From Kineococcus terrestris (GTDB taxonomy: Bacteria > Actinomycetota > Actinomycetes > Actinomycetales > Kineococcaceae): 64,000 bases of DNA. The notes under the pieces were generated by a model. That model ran no database searches. It had not been told where the DNA came from and saw only the letters and a list, made by a program, of their open reading frames with translations. The DNA lies in the NCBI RefSeq assembly GCF_041020765.1, contig NZ_JBEUEJ010000004.1; one strand, written 5' to 3'. A program made the position numbers and the translations under genes. Below are positions 8,209 through 16,414 of this stretch, in pieces. Numbering within the stretch: position 1 is the first letter of the stretch; the number at the start of each line of letters is the position of its first letter.

Positions 8209-8988
8209 GTGCGCGCGGCGCGGGGACCGCGCCCGGCCGCGGTCGCCGGGCGGGTCCTGGGCGGGCTGGTCGTGCTGGCGCTCGGCCTGGTCTGCCTGGG
8301 GTGGCGGCTGGACCCGGCGCAGCGCCCGGCGGCGGCGCTGGGTCTGGCGGTGGGGCTGCTGCTGTTCGACGTCGCCCGCCGGCGCGCCGGGTGGGGCGCC
8401 GGGCTGGCCGCGGCCGCCCTGTGGTGGCTGCTGCCGGTGGCGCCGGGCGCGGTGCAGCTGCACGTGGCCCGCGAGGACGCGGGTGCGACGGCCGCGGCCG
8501 CCGCGGTCGCCGTGCTGCTGTGGCTGACGCAGGTCCTGCCGGTGCGGGCGGCGGCTCCGCTGCCGGCGGTCCTGGCCGCCGGGTGGGCCGTCGCCGCGGT
8601 CGTCACCGGTCCGTCCGCGGGAGCGCCGCCGTGGTGGTCGGCGTGGCCGGCGCAGGCGGTGTGGCTGTCGGCCTCGGGGACCGCGGCGCTGTGGGGGCTG
8701 GCCCTGCTGGGAGGCGCCGTCCTGGCCCGCGCGCCCCGCGGGCTGCCGCTGCTGGTGCTGCTCGTGGCCTGCGCGGGGGTCCTCGTGCTGGACCCGCTGC
8801 CGCGGCCCGGCGACGCCGTCGCCGCGCTGCCGGTGCTGGCGGTGCTGGCGTCCGCGGGCCTGTCGTGGCTGCTGCGCCTGCGCGGCGGGGCGGCCGTCGT
8901 CGGCCTGGTCGCCGCGCTCGTCGCCGCCGCCCCCCTGGCCGTCGTCGCAGCCGGCCACGTCGCCGACGTCCTCGTCACCTCGGGCTGA
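8209..8988 (+). CDS. Polytopic membrane protein; shortened relative of a GT39-like glycosyltransferase
   Basis: The 259-residue protein is almost entirely hydrophobic, with about eight membrane helices. Several blocks match the protein at 36816-38264 in order: the N-terminal GLVVLALGLVCLGWRL (there GLAVLALGVFAFGWRL), LHVARED (there AHVARRA), the shared loop PPWWSAW, and the end APLAVVAAGHVADV (there APLATVAAGHLARV). What is missing is the first periplasmic loop with the acidic NGDELVYRDAG segment and the middle region, which carry the catalytic residues in this class. It is therefore probably a non-catalytic paralogue. Its function is unknown. It is likely leaderless. Confidence 0.7.
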   Translation: MRAARGPRPAAVAGRVLGGLVVLALGLVCLGWRLDPAQRPAAALGLAVGLLLFDVARRRAGWGAGLAAAALWWLLPVAPGAVQLHVAREDAGATAAAAAVAVLLWLTQVLPVRAAAPLPAVLAAGWAVAAVVTGPSAGAPPWWSAWPAQAVWLSASGTAALWGLALLGGAVLARAPRGLPLLVLLVACAGVLVLDPLPRPGDAVAALPVLAVLASAGLSWLLRLRGGAAVVGLVAALVAAAPLAVVAAGHVADVLVTSG

Positions 8989-9019
8989 CCCCGCCCCCAC
9001 TCCCCCGCCGCCCCTCCCG

Positions 9020-9085
9020 CCGTGATCTCGCTGGGACTCCCAGCGAGATCACGGTGGTCGTGGACGGGTGAGGGCTCACCCGTCC
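9020..9085. repeat. Two-module palindromic repeat (family B, copy 1)
   Basis: Module A is a perfect hairpin with 17-bp arms (CCGTGATCTCGCTGGGA and its complement) and a one-base loop at 9020-9054. Module B is GGACGGGTGAG, GG, CTCACCCGTCC at 9062-9085. Both modules reappear in reverse order at 13460-13533. The element lies between two convergent genes, where it could also stop transcription from both sides. Confidence 0.75.
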
Positions 9086-9129
9086 GTGATCGCCACGGGG
9101 TGGGGTGGGGGTCAGCAGGGGCGCGGGGG

Positions 9130-10578
9130 TCAGGTGCCCGCGGCGCGCGGGCCGGTGCGCTCGCGCTTGGCCCGGTACATCGCCTCGTCGGCCGCGCGCA
9201 GCAGCCCGGTGACGTCGCGGGCGCGCCCGGGGGCGGTGGCCACCCCGACGCTGGCCCCGGTCAGCACGCTCGCGCCGTCCACGTCGTACGGCTCGCCCAG
9301 CCGCCCGTGCAGCGCCCGCGCCACCGCGAGCGCCTCGCCGGCACCGGCGCCGGGCAGCACCAGCGCCAGCTCGTCACCGCCCAGCCGCGCCGGGGTCGCC
9401 CCGGGCGGGGCGGCGTCGCGCAGCCGCTGGGCGGCCAGGCGCAGCAGCTCGTCGCCCGCGTGGTGGCCCAGGGTGTCGTTGACCTGCTTGAACCCGTCCA
9501 GGTCCACCAGCAGCAGGGCCACCGCGCCCGGCCCGTCGAGCGCCTCGCCCAGCGCGCGCAGCAGCGCGGACCGGTTCGGCAGGCCGGTGAGGGCGTCGTG
9601 GAAGGCGCGGTGCTCCATCTCGCGGGCGTGCTCGCGCTCGGCCTCGCGCAGCCGCGCGTTCTCGATGACGACGGGCGCCTGCTCGGCCAGCCGGCGCGCG
9701 ACCTCGCGGTCCACGGCCGTCCACGTGCGGTGGCGCTGCGTCTCCCCGCACACCGCGGCGCCCACGAGCCCGTCGGCCGCGCGCAGCGGGACGCTGACGA
9801 ACGAGCGCAGCCCGAGCGTCTGCACGAACCCGCCCGGGCGCACGGGCATGGTGGTGGCGTCCTCCACCACGTCCGGGTCGTAGGCGGCCTGCAGCCGCGC
9901 CCACGCCGGGGAGTCCGCCGCGCGCCGGCCGAGCATGGTGCGCGCCAGGCGCTCCTGCTGCTCGGCGGGCAGGCGCACCCCCAGCGCGTGCGTCATGACG
10001 GTGCCGGGGCCGACGAGGTAGATGGCCGCCGTCGACGCCGAGAGCGCCTCCGCGGCGACCTCGGCGACGGCCAGCGCCGCGGCGGCCAGGTCCACGGCGC
10101 GCGAGGCCAGCTCGAACAGGCGGCTGCTGACGAGGGCGCTGCGGCGCAGCTGCTCCTGCACGCACCGCTCGCGCAGCGCGGCGGCCAGGTGGTGGCGGAC
10201 GGCGGCCGCGACGGGCGCGGGCAGCCGGGCGCCGCCGTGCAGGCGCAGGACGCCGACGAGGACACCGGCGTGGCGTAGGGGTTCCTCGACCGCGTCCCCG
10301 GCGGTCGACCCGGCCGCGGCCGCGGGCACCGCCGCCGGCCCGGCGGCCACCAGCACGACGGCTCCGCAGCCGGGCCCGGTCGTGGCCGCCAGGTGGTCGA
10401 CCACGGCGTCCAGCAGCGGCTGCAGCGGCTCGGGGCGGGTCTCGGCGATCCGCGTCAGGGCGCGCAGGAGCGCGGTACCGGCACCGGGGCCGCGCACCCT
10501 CCCGCCCACGGCGACCGTCGTCCGCACCCGTGGTGCATCGACCGGACCGGCCCCGGCCTGGAGGGGGTCGCTCAGCAC
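9130..10578 (-). CDS. GAF-GGDEF family protein, probable diguanylate cyclase (downstream copy)
   Basis: The protein has 482 residues. The N-terminal half is a GAF-like sensor (PGGFVQTLGLRSFVSVPL). A short linker helix leads to the cyclase domain (HDALTGLPNRSALL, LLLVDLDGFKQVNDTLGH, ARLGGDELALVLPG, GASVGVATAPG, ADEAMYRAK). The active-site motif is GGDEL rather than GGDEF, and the RxxD inhibitory site that normally precedes it is absent. It would make cyclic di-GMP if the Leu variant is active. The GTG at 10578 overlaps the stop of the upstream paralogue by 7 bp, and no good ribosome binding site is seen, which suggests translational coupling. Confidence 0.85.
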   Translation of the reverse strand: MLSDPLQAGAGPVDAPRVRTTVAVGGRVRGPGAGTALLRALTRIAETRPEPLQPLLDAVVDHLAATTGPGCGAVVLVAAGPAAVPAAAAGSTAGDAVEEPLRHAGVLVGVLRLHGGARLPAPVAAAVRHHLAAALRERCVQEQLRRSALVSSRLFELASRAVDLAAAALAVAEVAAEALSASTAAIYLVGPGTVMTHALGVRLPAEQQERLARTMLGRRAADSPAWARLQAAYDPDVVEDATTMPVRPGGFVQTLGLRSFVSVPLRAADGLVGAAVCGETQRHRTWTAVDREVARRLAEQAPVVIENARLREAEREHAREMEHRAFHDALTGLPNRSALLRALGEALDGPGAVALLLVDLDGFKQVNDTLGHHAGDELLRLAAQRLRDAAPPGATPARLGGDELALVLPGAGAGEALAVARALHGRLGEPYDVDGASVLTGASVGVATAPGRARDVTGLLRAADEAMYRAKRERTGPRAAGT

Positions 10579-12020
10579 CGCGCCACGGGGGCGGTGCGCG
10601 GGCCGGTGCGCTCGCGCTTGGCCCGGTACATCGCCTCGTCGGCGGCGCGCAGCAGGTCGGGCACGCCGCCGGCGTCCGCGGGGGCGGCGGCCACCCCGAC
10701 GCTGGCGCCGGTGCGCACGGTGGTGCCGTCCACGTCGTACGGCTCCAGCAGCAGCGCGTGCAGCCGGTGGGCGAGGGCCACCCCGGCGGCCAGGGTCGCC
10801 CCGGGCACGGCGAGCGCCAGCTCGTCCCCGCCGAGGCGGGCCGGCGTCGCCCCCGCCGGGGCGCTGCCGCGCAGGCGGCCGGCGACCTGGCGCAGCAGCT
10901 CGTCGCCGGCGGCGTGGCCGAGGGTGTCGTTGACGCGCTTGAACCCGTCCAGGTCCACCAGCAGCAGCGCCACGCCCCCGGCGGCGGTGTCCTCCAGCGC
11001 CCGCAGCAGCGCGGCGCGGTTGGGCAGGCCCGTGAGGGCGTCGTGGAAGGCGCGGTGCTCCAGCTCGCGCACGTGGGCGGCCTCGGAGGCGCGCAGCCGG
11101 GCGAGCTCGACGATGCCGGGGCCCTGCACCGCGAAGCGGCGCGCCAGGGCGCGGTGGTGCTCGCTCCAGGCGCGGGTGCGGGTGACGTCCCCGCACACCA
11201 CGGCGCCCAGCAGCCCGTCGTGGGCGAGCAGCGGGATGGAGGCGAAGCAGCGCAGCCCGAGGGTCTGGATGAAGCCGCCGGGGCGCAGGGGGACGTCGCG
11301 GGCGTCGTCGACGAGGGCCGGCTCGCGGGTGGCCGACAGCAGGCGCCAGGCCGGGGAGTCGGCGGCGGTGGTGCCCACGACCCGGCGGTCCAGCGCCTCC
11401 TGCACGTCGGCCGGCAGCCCCACGCCGAGCACGTGGGTGGCGCGGGTGCCGGTGTCGACGAGGTGGACGGCGCTGCGCTCGGTGGCGAACACCGCGCCGG
11501 TGACCTCGGCGAGGACCCGCGCGGCCGCCTCGACGCCCACGGCGCGCGCGGCCCGCTCGAACAGCTGCGTGCCGGCGGTGGCGGTGCGCTGCGCCCACTG
11601 GCGCGCGGTGCGCTCGTCGACGGCGGCGGCGAGGTGGTGCTCGAGCGCGCCCACGGCGCGGTCGTCGAGCAGGCGCGGGGTGCCGCCGTGCCAGCGCAGC
11701 CGCCCGACGGGACGTCCCGCGCGGCGCAGGGGGCGCTCGCCGGTGCGGACCGCCGGCCCGTCGCCGGCGGCGGCGAGGACGACCGCCCGCCCGGCGGCGT
11801 CGGCGGCGACGACGTCCACGCGCCGCACCCCGGCGGCGGCCGCCGCGTACCGGGCGACGGCGTCCAGCGCGCGCGGCAGGGGGTCGGGCTCCTCGGCGGC
11901 CGTGCGGGCCAGCTCGTCGAGCAGGTCCTCGCGCAGCGCGCCCAGGGGGTCGCCGGAGGGCTCGCCGCCGGTCCCGGGGCGCGCGGCCGGCGTCCCCCGC
12001 CGGGTCTGCGCAGCTCGCAC
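10572..12020 (-). CDS. GAF-GGDEF family protein, probable diguanylate cyclase (upstream copy)
   Basis: This is a tandem paralogue of the gene at 9130-10578 with the same length (482 residues) and the same layout: N-terminal helical part, GAF-like domain (PGGFIQTLGLRCFASIPL) and cyclase domain (HDALTGLPNRAALL, LLLVDLDGFKRVNDTLGH, ARLGGDELALAVPG). It shares the GGDEL motif and the loss of the inhibitory RxxD site. The GTG at 12020 is the best start, although AGAGG abuts it. The different sensor halves suggest that the two enzymes answer different signals. A large inverted repeat lies upstream, between it and the MFS gene. Confidence 0.83.
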   Translation of the reverse strand: MRAAQTRRGTPAARPGTGGEPSGDPLGALREDLLDELARTAAEEPDPLPRALDAVARYAAAAAGVRRVDVVAADAAGRAVVLAAAGDGPAVRTGERPLRRAGRPVGRLRWHGGTPRLLDDRAVGALEHHLAAAVDERTARQWAQRTATAGTQLFERAARAVGVEAAARVLAEVTGAVFATERSAVHLVDTGTRATHVLGVGLPADVQEALDRRVVGTTAADSPAWRLLSATREPALVDDARDVPLRPGGFIQTLGLRCFASIPLLAHDGLLGAVVCGDVTRTRAWSEHHRALARRFAVQGPGIVELARLRASEAAHVRELEHRAFHDALTGLPNRAALLRALEDTAAGGVALLLVDLDGFKRVNDTLGHAAGDELLRQVAGRLRGSAPAGATPARLGGDELALAVPGATLAAGVALAHRLHALLLEPYDVDGTTVRTGASVGVAAAPADAGGVPDLLRAADEAMYRAKRERTGPRTAPVARC

Positions 12021-12088
12021 CTCTAGAGGCTCGGGGCACCGGCGCGGCGACTGGATGGTCCGTCCGGCGGACGCCCGAGCGGGGGTGC

Positions 12089-12177
12089 GTACGGGATCGC
12101 GACCGTCATCCCCCGACACGCCGTGACGAGGGGGTCCCCGGACGGCGTGTCGGCGGATGAGGGTCGCGATCCCGTAC
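12089..12177. repeat. Long imperfect inverted repeat (36-bp arms)
   Basis: The arms at 12089-12124 and 12142-12177 match over 36 bp with two mismatches, around a 17-base loop. The stem begins GTACGGGATCGCGACC and ends with GACACGCCGT at the loop. It lies between the MFS gene and the cyclase genes, and the last 24 codons of the MFS gene, including its stop codon at 12106, are inside it. It could terminate MFS transcription, but the length is far above a normal terminator stem. Confidence 0.75.
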
Positions 12178-13392
12178 ACCCGCGGCCGAGCGCGCGGCCA
12201 CGGCGGCCAGGCCCGCGACGGCGGCGAGCACGAGGAAGCCGCCGGTCAGCGAGGTGGCGGCGGCGACGGCGCCGAGGACGACGGGGCTGACGGCGGACCC
12301 GAGGCCCTTGGTGACGGAGTCGGCGGCGGTGACGCTGCCGCGCAGGTCGGGGTGGCGCCCGACGAGCACCGCGGGGCTCAGCGGCATGAGGATCCCCAGC
12401 ACCACGCCGAGCAGGACGAGGACCAGCAGCAGCGCCGCCGCGGCCCACGCCCCGCTCGCGGCGACGGCGAGGCCGAGCGCCGCGCACGCCACGGGCAGCG
12501 CGGGGTAGGTGCGGGCGAACAGCGTCCCGGCGCCGGTGCGGGCGAGCAGGCGCTGGTTGAGCAGGGACCCGGCGAACACGCCGGCGGGGATCATCACGGC
12601 CAGCAGGACCCGCTGCCACAGCGGCGGTGCCAGCTCCTCGCTGAGCAGGCTGACGGCGTAGTGCGCGGCCTGGATCGCCCAGCCGACCCCGCCGGCGGCG
12701 GCCAGGACGAGGGCCGTGCGCGGCACCCGCAGCGCGGCGCCGGCGTCGGTGAGCACGGCCCGCAGGCGGGTCCCGGCGCTGCCGGTGGCGGCCGCGCCGG
12801 CGGCGGCGGGCGGCAGCCGCCGCGCGATGGCGGGCGCGAGGACGAGCACCAGCAGGCCGTAGCCGACGACGGTCCACGACCACAGCCGCGGCTGCCCGAG
12901 GCCCGCGGCGGCGGCGCCCACGCCGAGGCCGACGACGGCCCCCACGCTGGTGAACGTCTGCAGGCGCGAGAACCCGCGCTCGCGGGCGGTGCCGTGGCCG
13001 CGGTTGGCGTCGGCGACGGCGACCGCCGCGCACAGCAGCAGGGCGCTGTTGGTGAACCCGGTGAGGACGCGGGCGACGACGAGCCCGGTGAACCCGGGCG
13101 CCAGCAGCAGCGAGGCGGACAGGACGACGTTGGCGGCGACGGCGACCGGCAGGAGCCGGCGCGCGGGCACGAGGTCGAACAGCGGGCCGAGGACGACGGT
13201 GGCGAGCGCCGCGGCCGCCGGGTAGACGCCGACGGTGACGCCGACCTGCCCGGTGCTGAGGCCGAGCTGGTCGCCGAGGACGACGGAGACGGGGGTGAAG
13301 CCGAGCTGGGAGACCGGTGACAGCAGGACCAGGAACCCGGGCAGGACCCCCAGCCGCGGCCGTCCGGGGTCGTCCGCGGTCCGGTGGGGCAC
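12106..13392 (-). CDS. MFS transporter
   Basis: The 428-residue protein has about twelve membrane helices in two halves joined by a cytoplasmic loop near residues 195-215. The loop between helices 2 and 3 (GPLFDLVPARRLL) is the family's motif A. It is probably a drug or metabolite exporter of the DHA type; the substrate is not predictable. The GTG start at 13392 has only a weak GTAGGG upstream. The C-terminal tail (from about DRDPHPPTRRPG to RRVGG) is encoded by the large inverted repeat, so the original end may have been replaced when the repeat arrived. Confidence 0.82.
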   Translation of the reverse strand: MPHRTADDPGRPRLGVLPGFLVLLSPVSQLGFTPVSVVLGDQLGLSTGQVGVTVGVYPAAAALATVVLGPLFDLVPARRLLPVAVAANVVLSASLLLAPGFTGLVVARVLTGFTNSALLLCAAVAVADANRGHGTARERGFSRLQTFTSVGAVVGLGVGAAAAGLGQPRLWSWTVVGYGLLVLVLAPAIARRLPPAAAGAAATGSAGTRLRAVLTDAGAALRVPRTALVLAAAGGVGWAIQAAHYAVSLLSEELAPPLWQRVLLAVMIPAGVFAGSLLNQRLLARTGAGTLFARTYPALPVACAALGLAVAASGAWAAAALLLVLVLLGVVLGILMPLSPAVLVGRHPDLRGSVTAADSVTKGLGSAVSPVVLGAVAAATSLTGGFLVLAAVAGLAAVAARSAAGVRDRDPHPPTRRPGTPSSRRVGG

Positions 13393-13459
13393 GTGCCGAC
13401 CCTACGGAGGTCGCTCCCCCGCCGCCCCCCAGCGCTCCGCACCCCCACCGCCGCCCGCC

Positions 13460-13533
13460 GTGATCACGGACGGGTGAACGCTCACCCGTCCGTGATCACC
13501 GTGATCTCGCTGGGTCCACCAGCAAGATCGCGG
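13460..13533. repeat. Two-module palindromic repeat (family B, copy 2)
   Basis: Module B comes first here: 18-bp perfect arms at 13460-13477 and 13482-13499 (beginning GTGATCACGGACGGGTGA) around the loop ACGC. Module A follows at 13499-13533 with 15-bp arms and two mismatches. The core sequences match the copy at 9020-9085, but the order is reversed. It lies upstream of the MFS gene and downstream of the PLA2 gene. Confidence 0.75.
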
Positions 13534-13552
13534 CGGGAGGACGGGGCGGAGG

Positions 13553-14104
13553 TCAGGCGGGGTCGCCCGCGGCGCGGTACCAGGGACGGGAGACCACCCG
13601 CACGGTGCGGTGGTAGACGACGGCCGCGGCGCGGCAGGCGAGCGCGAGCGCCCCGACGGGGCCGAAGGCGACGGCGCAGGCCGTCCGCAGGTCGACGAGG
13701 AACGCCTCGTCGCAGGCCCGCCGGGCGGTGCTGCCGCCCGGGGAGTAGCAGACGTCGTGGGCCGTGCAGGCGGGCCGGAAGTCGGCGCCGAGGAAGCTGT
13801 CCGGCGAGGACGTGCAGTAGTCGGTGGACGGTCCGGCGGGGACCGCGGGAGCCCCGAGGAACCGGGCGCGGGGCGGCGCGGCGGGGTCCGCGGCGGCGGG
13901 CACGGGCGTGTCCGGTGCGCCGGGGGTGGCGCGGACCGCCATGTCCGAGCCGTCGGGCGCGCTCCAGGTGTACGTCAGCCCGTCCACCGTGAAGGACGCC
14001 GCGGGCGGGGCCGCGGCCGCGGCGGGTGCCGCGAGGCCCGCCCCCGCCAGCGCGCACGCCACCACCGCCGCCGCAGCCGCTCCCGCCGCCGAACCCCCGC
14101 GCAC
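13553..14104 (-). CDS. Secreted prokaryotic phospholipase A2
   Basis: The 183-residue precursor begins with a clear signal peptide (about residues 1-32, Ala-rich). The mature part carries the bacterial/fungal PLA2 signature CTAHDVCY with the catalytic pair H116-D117. Six cysteines follow signal cleavage (97, 113, 119, 131, 143, 157), enough for three disulphides. The enzyme would cleave the sn-2 ester of phospholipids outside the cell in a calcium-dependent way. GAGGGGGA precedes the GTG at 14104. A second PLA2 domain occurs in the gene at 50895. Confidence 0.83.
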   Translation of the reverse strand: MRGGSAAGAAAAAVVACALAGAGLAAPAAAAAPPAASFTVDGLTYTWSAPDGSDMAVRATPGAPDTPVPAAADPAAPPRARFLGAPAVPAGPSTDYCTSSPDSFLGADFRPACTAHDVCYSPGGSTARRACDEAFLVDLRTACAVAFGPVGALALACRAAAVVYHRTVRVVSRPWYRAAGDPA

Positions 14105-14190
14105 CGCGTCCCCCTCGCCACGACACCTCCGACGCCGGCGACTGTGCCACCGCGCGCCGCGCGGTTCCCGGCGGCGCGCGGCGCGGCCGC

Positions 14191-14598
14191 TCAGCCGGCG
14201 GCCACGTCGAGGACCCAGGTGACGCCGAAGCGGTCGGTGAGCATCCCGTACAGGGGCGCCCACGCCGAGGGCGCGAGCGGCACGGCGACGCTCGCCCCCT
14301 CGCCCAGCGCCTCCCACAGCCGCCGGACCTCCTCCGGGTCGTCGCCGCGCAGGGACACGAAGAACGGGTCGGTGCCGCGCTCCAGCGGCCGGGCGGGCGG
14401 CACGTCGTAGGCCATGACGCGGAACCCGCTGGGGGCGCTCACCTGCCCCCAGACGACCTGGTCGGCGGGGGCGGCGTCGGAGCCGAGGTCGCCGTAGGTG
14501 GCGACGGTCAGCTCCCCGCCGGTGGCGGACCGGTAGAACTCCAGGGCCTCGCGCGCCCGGCCGCGGAAGTTCAGGTGGGTGGTGGTGGCGACGCTCAT
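14191..14598 (-). CDS. VOC family protein (PhnB/YodA-like)
   Basis: The 135-residue protein is a glyoxalase-fold protein of the PhnB-like type. It begins with THLNFRGRAREALEFYRSATGG and contains WGQVSAPSGFRVMAYDVP and YGMLTDRFGVTWVLDV. These proteins are often annotated as 3-demethylubiquinone methyltransferase-like but have no proven activity. AGGAGG precedes the ATG. It is divergent from a WYL-domain regulator 103 bp away, which probably controls it. Confidence 0.87.
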   Translation of the reverse strand: MSVATTTHLNFRGRAREALEFYRSATGGELTVATYGDLGSDAAPADQVVWGQVSAPSGFRVMAYDVPPARPLERGTDPFFVSLRGDDPEEVRRLWEALGEGASVAVPLAPSAWAPLYGMLTDRFGVTWVLDVAAG

Positions 14599-14689
14599 CG
14601 TGGTCCTCCTGTCGCGCGGCGGGACCTCCCCACCGGCACGGCACGACGTTCGCAGGAGTGGCGGTCAGCTCCTGTCCGGCACTCGCGGC

Positions 14690-14701
14690 GACACTGGGCG
14701 G
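14690..14701 (+). promoter_or_regulatory. Candidate -10 element for a leaderless transcript
   Basis: GACACT at 14690-14695 is six bases before the GTG at 14702, and no ribosome binding site is visible. It follows the same pattern as several other genes in this window. Confidence 0.35.
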
Positions 14702-15679
14702 GTGAGCGCCCCCTCCTCCCGGCTGCTGTCGCTGCTGTCGCTGCTGCAGGCGCGCCGCGACCAGCCGGGGGACGCGCTGGCGGACCGGCTGGGCGTCAGC
14801 CCCCGCACGGTGCGCCGCGACGTGGACCGGTTGCGGGAGCTGGGGTACCCGGTGCGGGCGGTGATGGGCCCGGCCGGCGGGTACCGCCTGGAGGCGGGCG
14901 CGGACCTGCCGCCGCTGCTGTTCGACGACGAGCAGGCCGTGGCGCTGGCGGTGGCGCTGCAGGCGGCGGCGACGGGCGGCTCGGGCGTGGCGGAGGGTGC
15001 GGCGCGGGCGCTGACGACGCTGCGGCAGGTGATGCCGGCGCGGCTGCGCGGGCGCCTGGACGCGGTGCGGGTCGACGCGGTCGCCGCCCCGGGGTCCGGG
15101 GACGTGGACCCCGCGGTGCTCGTGGCGGTCTCGGCGGCCGTGCGGGCGCGGGAGGTGCTGCGCTTCGACCACGAGCGCCCGGGCGCCCCGGACGGCCCGG
15201 CGGCGGCGCCGCGGCGGGTGGAACCGCACGCCGTGGTGGCGCGCGCGGGGCGCTGGTACCTGCTGGCGTGGGACCTGGACCGCGGCGACTGGCGCACGTT
15301 CCGCCTGGACCGGGTGCGCCCGCGGGTGCCGACGGGGCCGCGGTTCGCCCCGCGCGAGGTTCCCGGCGGGGACGCGGCGGCGTTCGTGGACGCGCGCACG
15401 CGCGGCGGGGACGGTCCCGGCTGGCCGTGCACGGGCCGCGTCCTGCTGGACCTGCCGGCCGCGCGGGTCGCCGGTCTCGTGGCGGACGGTGCGGTGGAAC
15501 CGGTCGGCGAGCACCGCTGCCGCGTGGTGCTGGGCTCGTGGTCGTGGACGGGGCTGGTGTCGCGGCTGGCCGCGTTCGACGCCGACGTGGTCGTGGAGGA
15601 CCCGCCGGCGCTGCGGGAGGCGCTGGCGCGGACGGCCCGGCGCCTGGCCGCTGCGGGCGGGGAGGAGCACCTCCCGTAG
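14702..15679 (+). CDS. WYL-domain transcriptional regulator (YafY/DeoR-like)
   Basis: The 325-residue protein has an N-terminal winged helix (LADRLGVSPRTVRRDVDRLRELGYPV, then GPAGGYRL) and a central WYL domain (residues about 150-210, with GRWYLLAWDLDRGDWRTFRLDRV). A WCX-like C-terminal region follows. WYL proteins sense small ligands or nucleic acid fragments. Its divergent neighbour is the VOC protein gene. The last bases of the gene are close to the promoter of the ThuA-like gene at 15720. Confidence 0.88.
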   Translation: MSAPSSRLLSLLSLLQARRDQPGDALADRLGVSPRTVRRDVDRLRELGYPVRAVMGPAGGYRLEAGADLPPLLFDDEQAVALAVALQAAATGGSGVAEGAARALTTLRQVMPARLRGRLDAVRVDAVAAPGSGDVDPAVLVAVSAAVRAREVLRFDHERPGAPDGPAAAPRRVEPHAVVARAGRWYLLAWDLDRGDWRTFRLDRVRPRVPTGPRFAPREVPGGDAAAFVDARTRGGDGPGWPCTGRVLLDLPAARVAGLVADGAVEPVGEHRCRVVLGSWSWTGLVSRLAAFDADVVVEDPPALREALARTARRLAAAGGEEHLP

Positions 15680-15719
15680 CGTCGGCGCGAGGACCACCGC
15701 GACGACGAGGGGGACGACG

Positions 15720-16397
15720 ATGGCGGCACGGGCGCTGGTGCTCGTGGGACGCGGCCGGTACCAGGACCGCTGGCACGACGACGCGGCGACGGGTTTCCGG
15801 GTGGCGCGGGTGCTGGCGGGCAGCGGGCTGGAGGTGGACGTGCGCGGCACGTCCCCGGGCGCGCTGGAGGACGTGGACGGCGCGGACCTGCTCGCGGTGG
15901 TCGCGGGCACGGGCCGGCGGGACCCGGCGCACGACGGCGACGACGCGGCGTGGGCGGGTTTCCACGCGCGGCTGGCGCAGCTCGTCGTGGAGGAGGGGAC
16001 TCCCCTGCTGGCGCTGCACCAGGCCGCGAACACCTTCCGCGACGCGCCCGGCTGGGTCCCGCTGGTGGGCGGTCAGTGGATCGACGGCCTGTCGATGCAC
16101 CCGCCGATCGGCGAGGCGACGTTCGACCCGGTGCCCGGCGAGGAGCACCCGGTGCTGGACGGGCCGGTCACGGCGTTCGACGAGCGGTACTGCCTGCTGC
16201 AGCTGGAACCGGGGACGCGGGTGCTGATGACCACGCGGCACGAGGGCGAGGACCACCCCGTCGTGTGGGTGTCCGGCGGACCGGGCCGGGTGCTCTACGA
16301 CGCGCTGGGCCACGACCCGCGCTCGTACGACAGCCCGTCGCGGCGGGAACTGCTGCGCCGCGAGGCGGACTGGCTGCGGAGCCGCGCGGACGGCTGA
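15720..16397 (+). CDS. ThuA-like (GATase1-fold) protein
   Basis: The 225-residue protein has the flavodoxin/GATase1-like core of ThuA proteins: ALVLVGRGRYQDRWHD at the N terminus, DLLAVVAGTG, LLALHQAANTF, and DERYCLLQLEPGTRVLMTTRHEGEDHPVVWV. ThuA proteins are associated with trehalose and other sugar use, but their activity is not established. The ATG has GAGGGGGA upstream. It follows the WYL regulator by 40 bp and is convergent with the chemoreceptor gene. Confidence 0.82.
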   Translation: MAARALVLVGRGRYQDRWHDDAATGFRVARVLAGSGLEVDVRGTSPGALEDVDGADLLAVVAGTGRRDPAHDGDDAAWAGFHARLAQLVVEEGTPLLALHQAANTFRDAPGWVPLVGGQWIDGLSMHPPIGEATFDPVPGEEHPVLDGPVTAFDERYCLLQLEPGTRVLMTTRHEGEDHPVVWVSGGPGRVLYDALGHDPRSYDSPSRRELLRREADWLRSRADG

Positions 16398-16414
16398 ACC
16401 GTCGCCCGCGCAGC

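Noticed and set aside
9130..12039. One 969-residue minus-strand gene covering both cyclases
   Set aside because: Upstream of 10578 this frame is Arg/Ala/Pro-rich and lies antisense-in-register under the other cyclase. Two separate equal-length genes explain the region better.
13553..16033. An 826-residue minus-strand gene from PLA2 leftward through the WYL region
   Set aside because: Only the last 183 residues show a signal peptide and PLA2 motif. The rest is a shadow of the VOC, WYL and ThuA genes.
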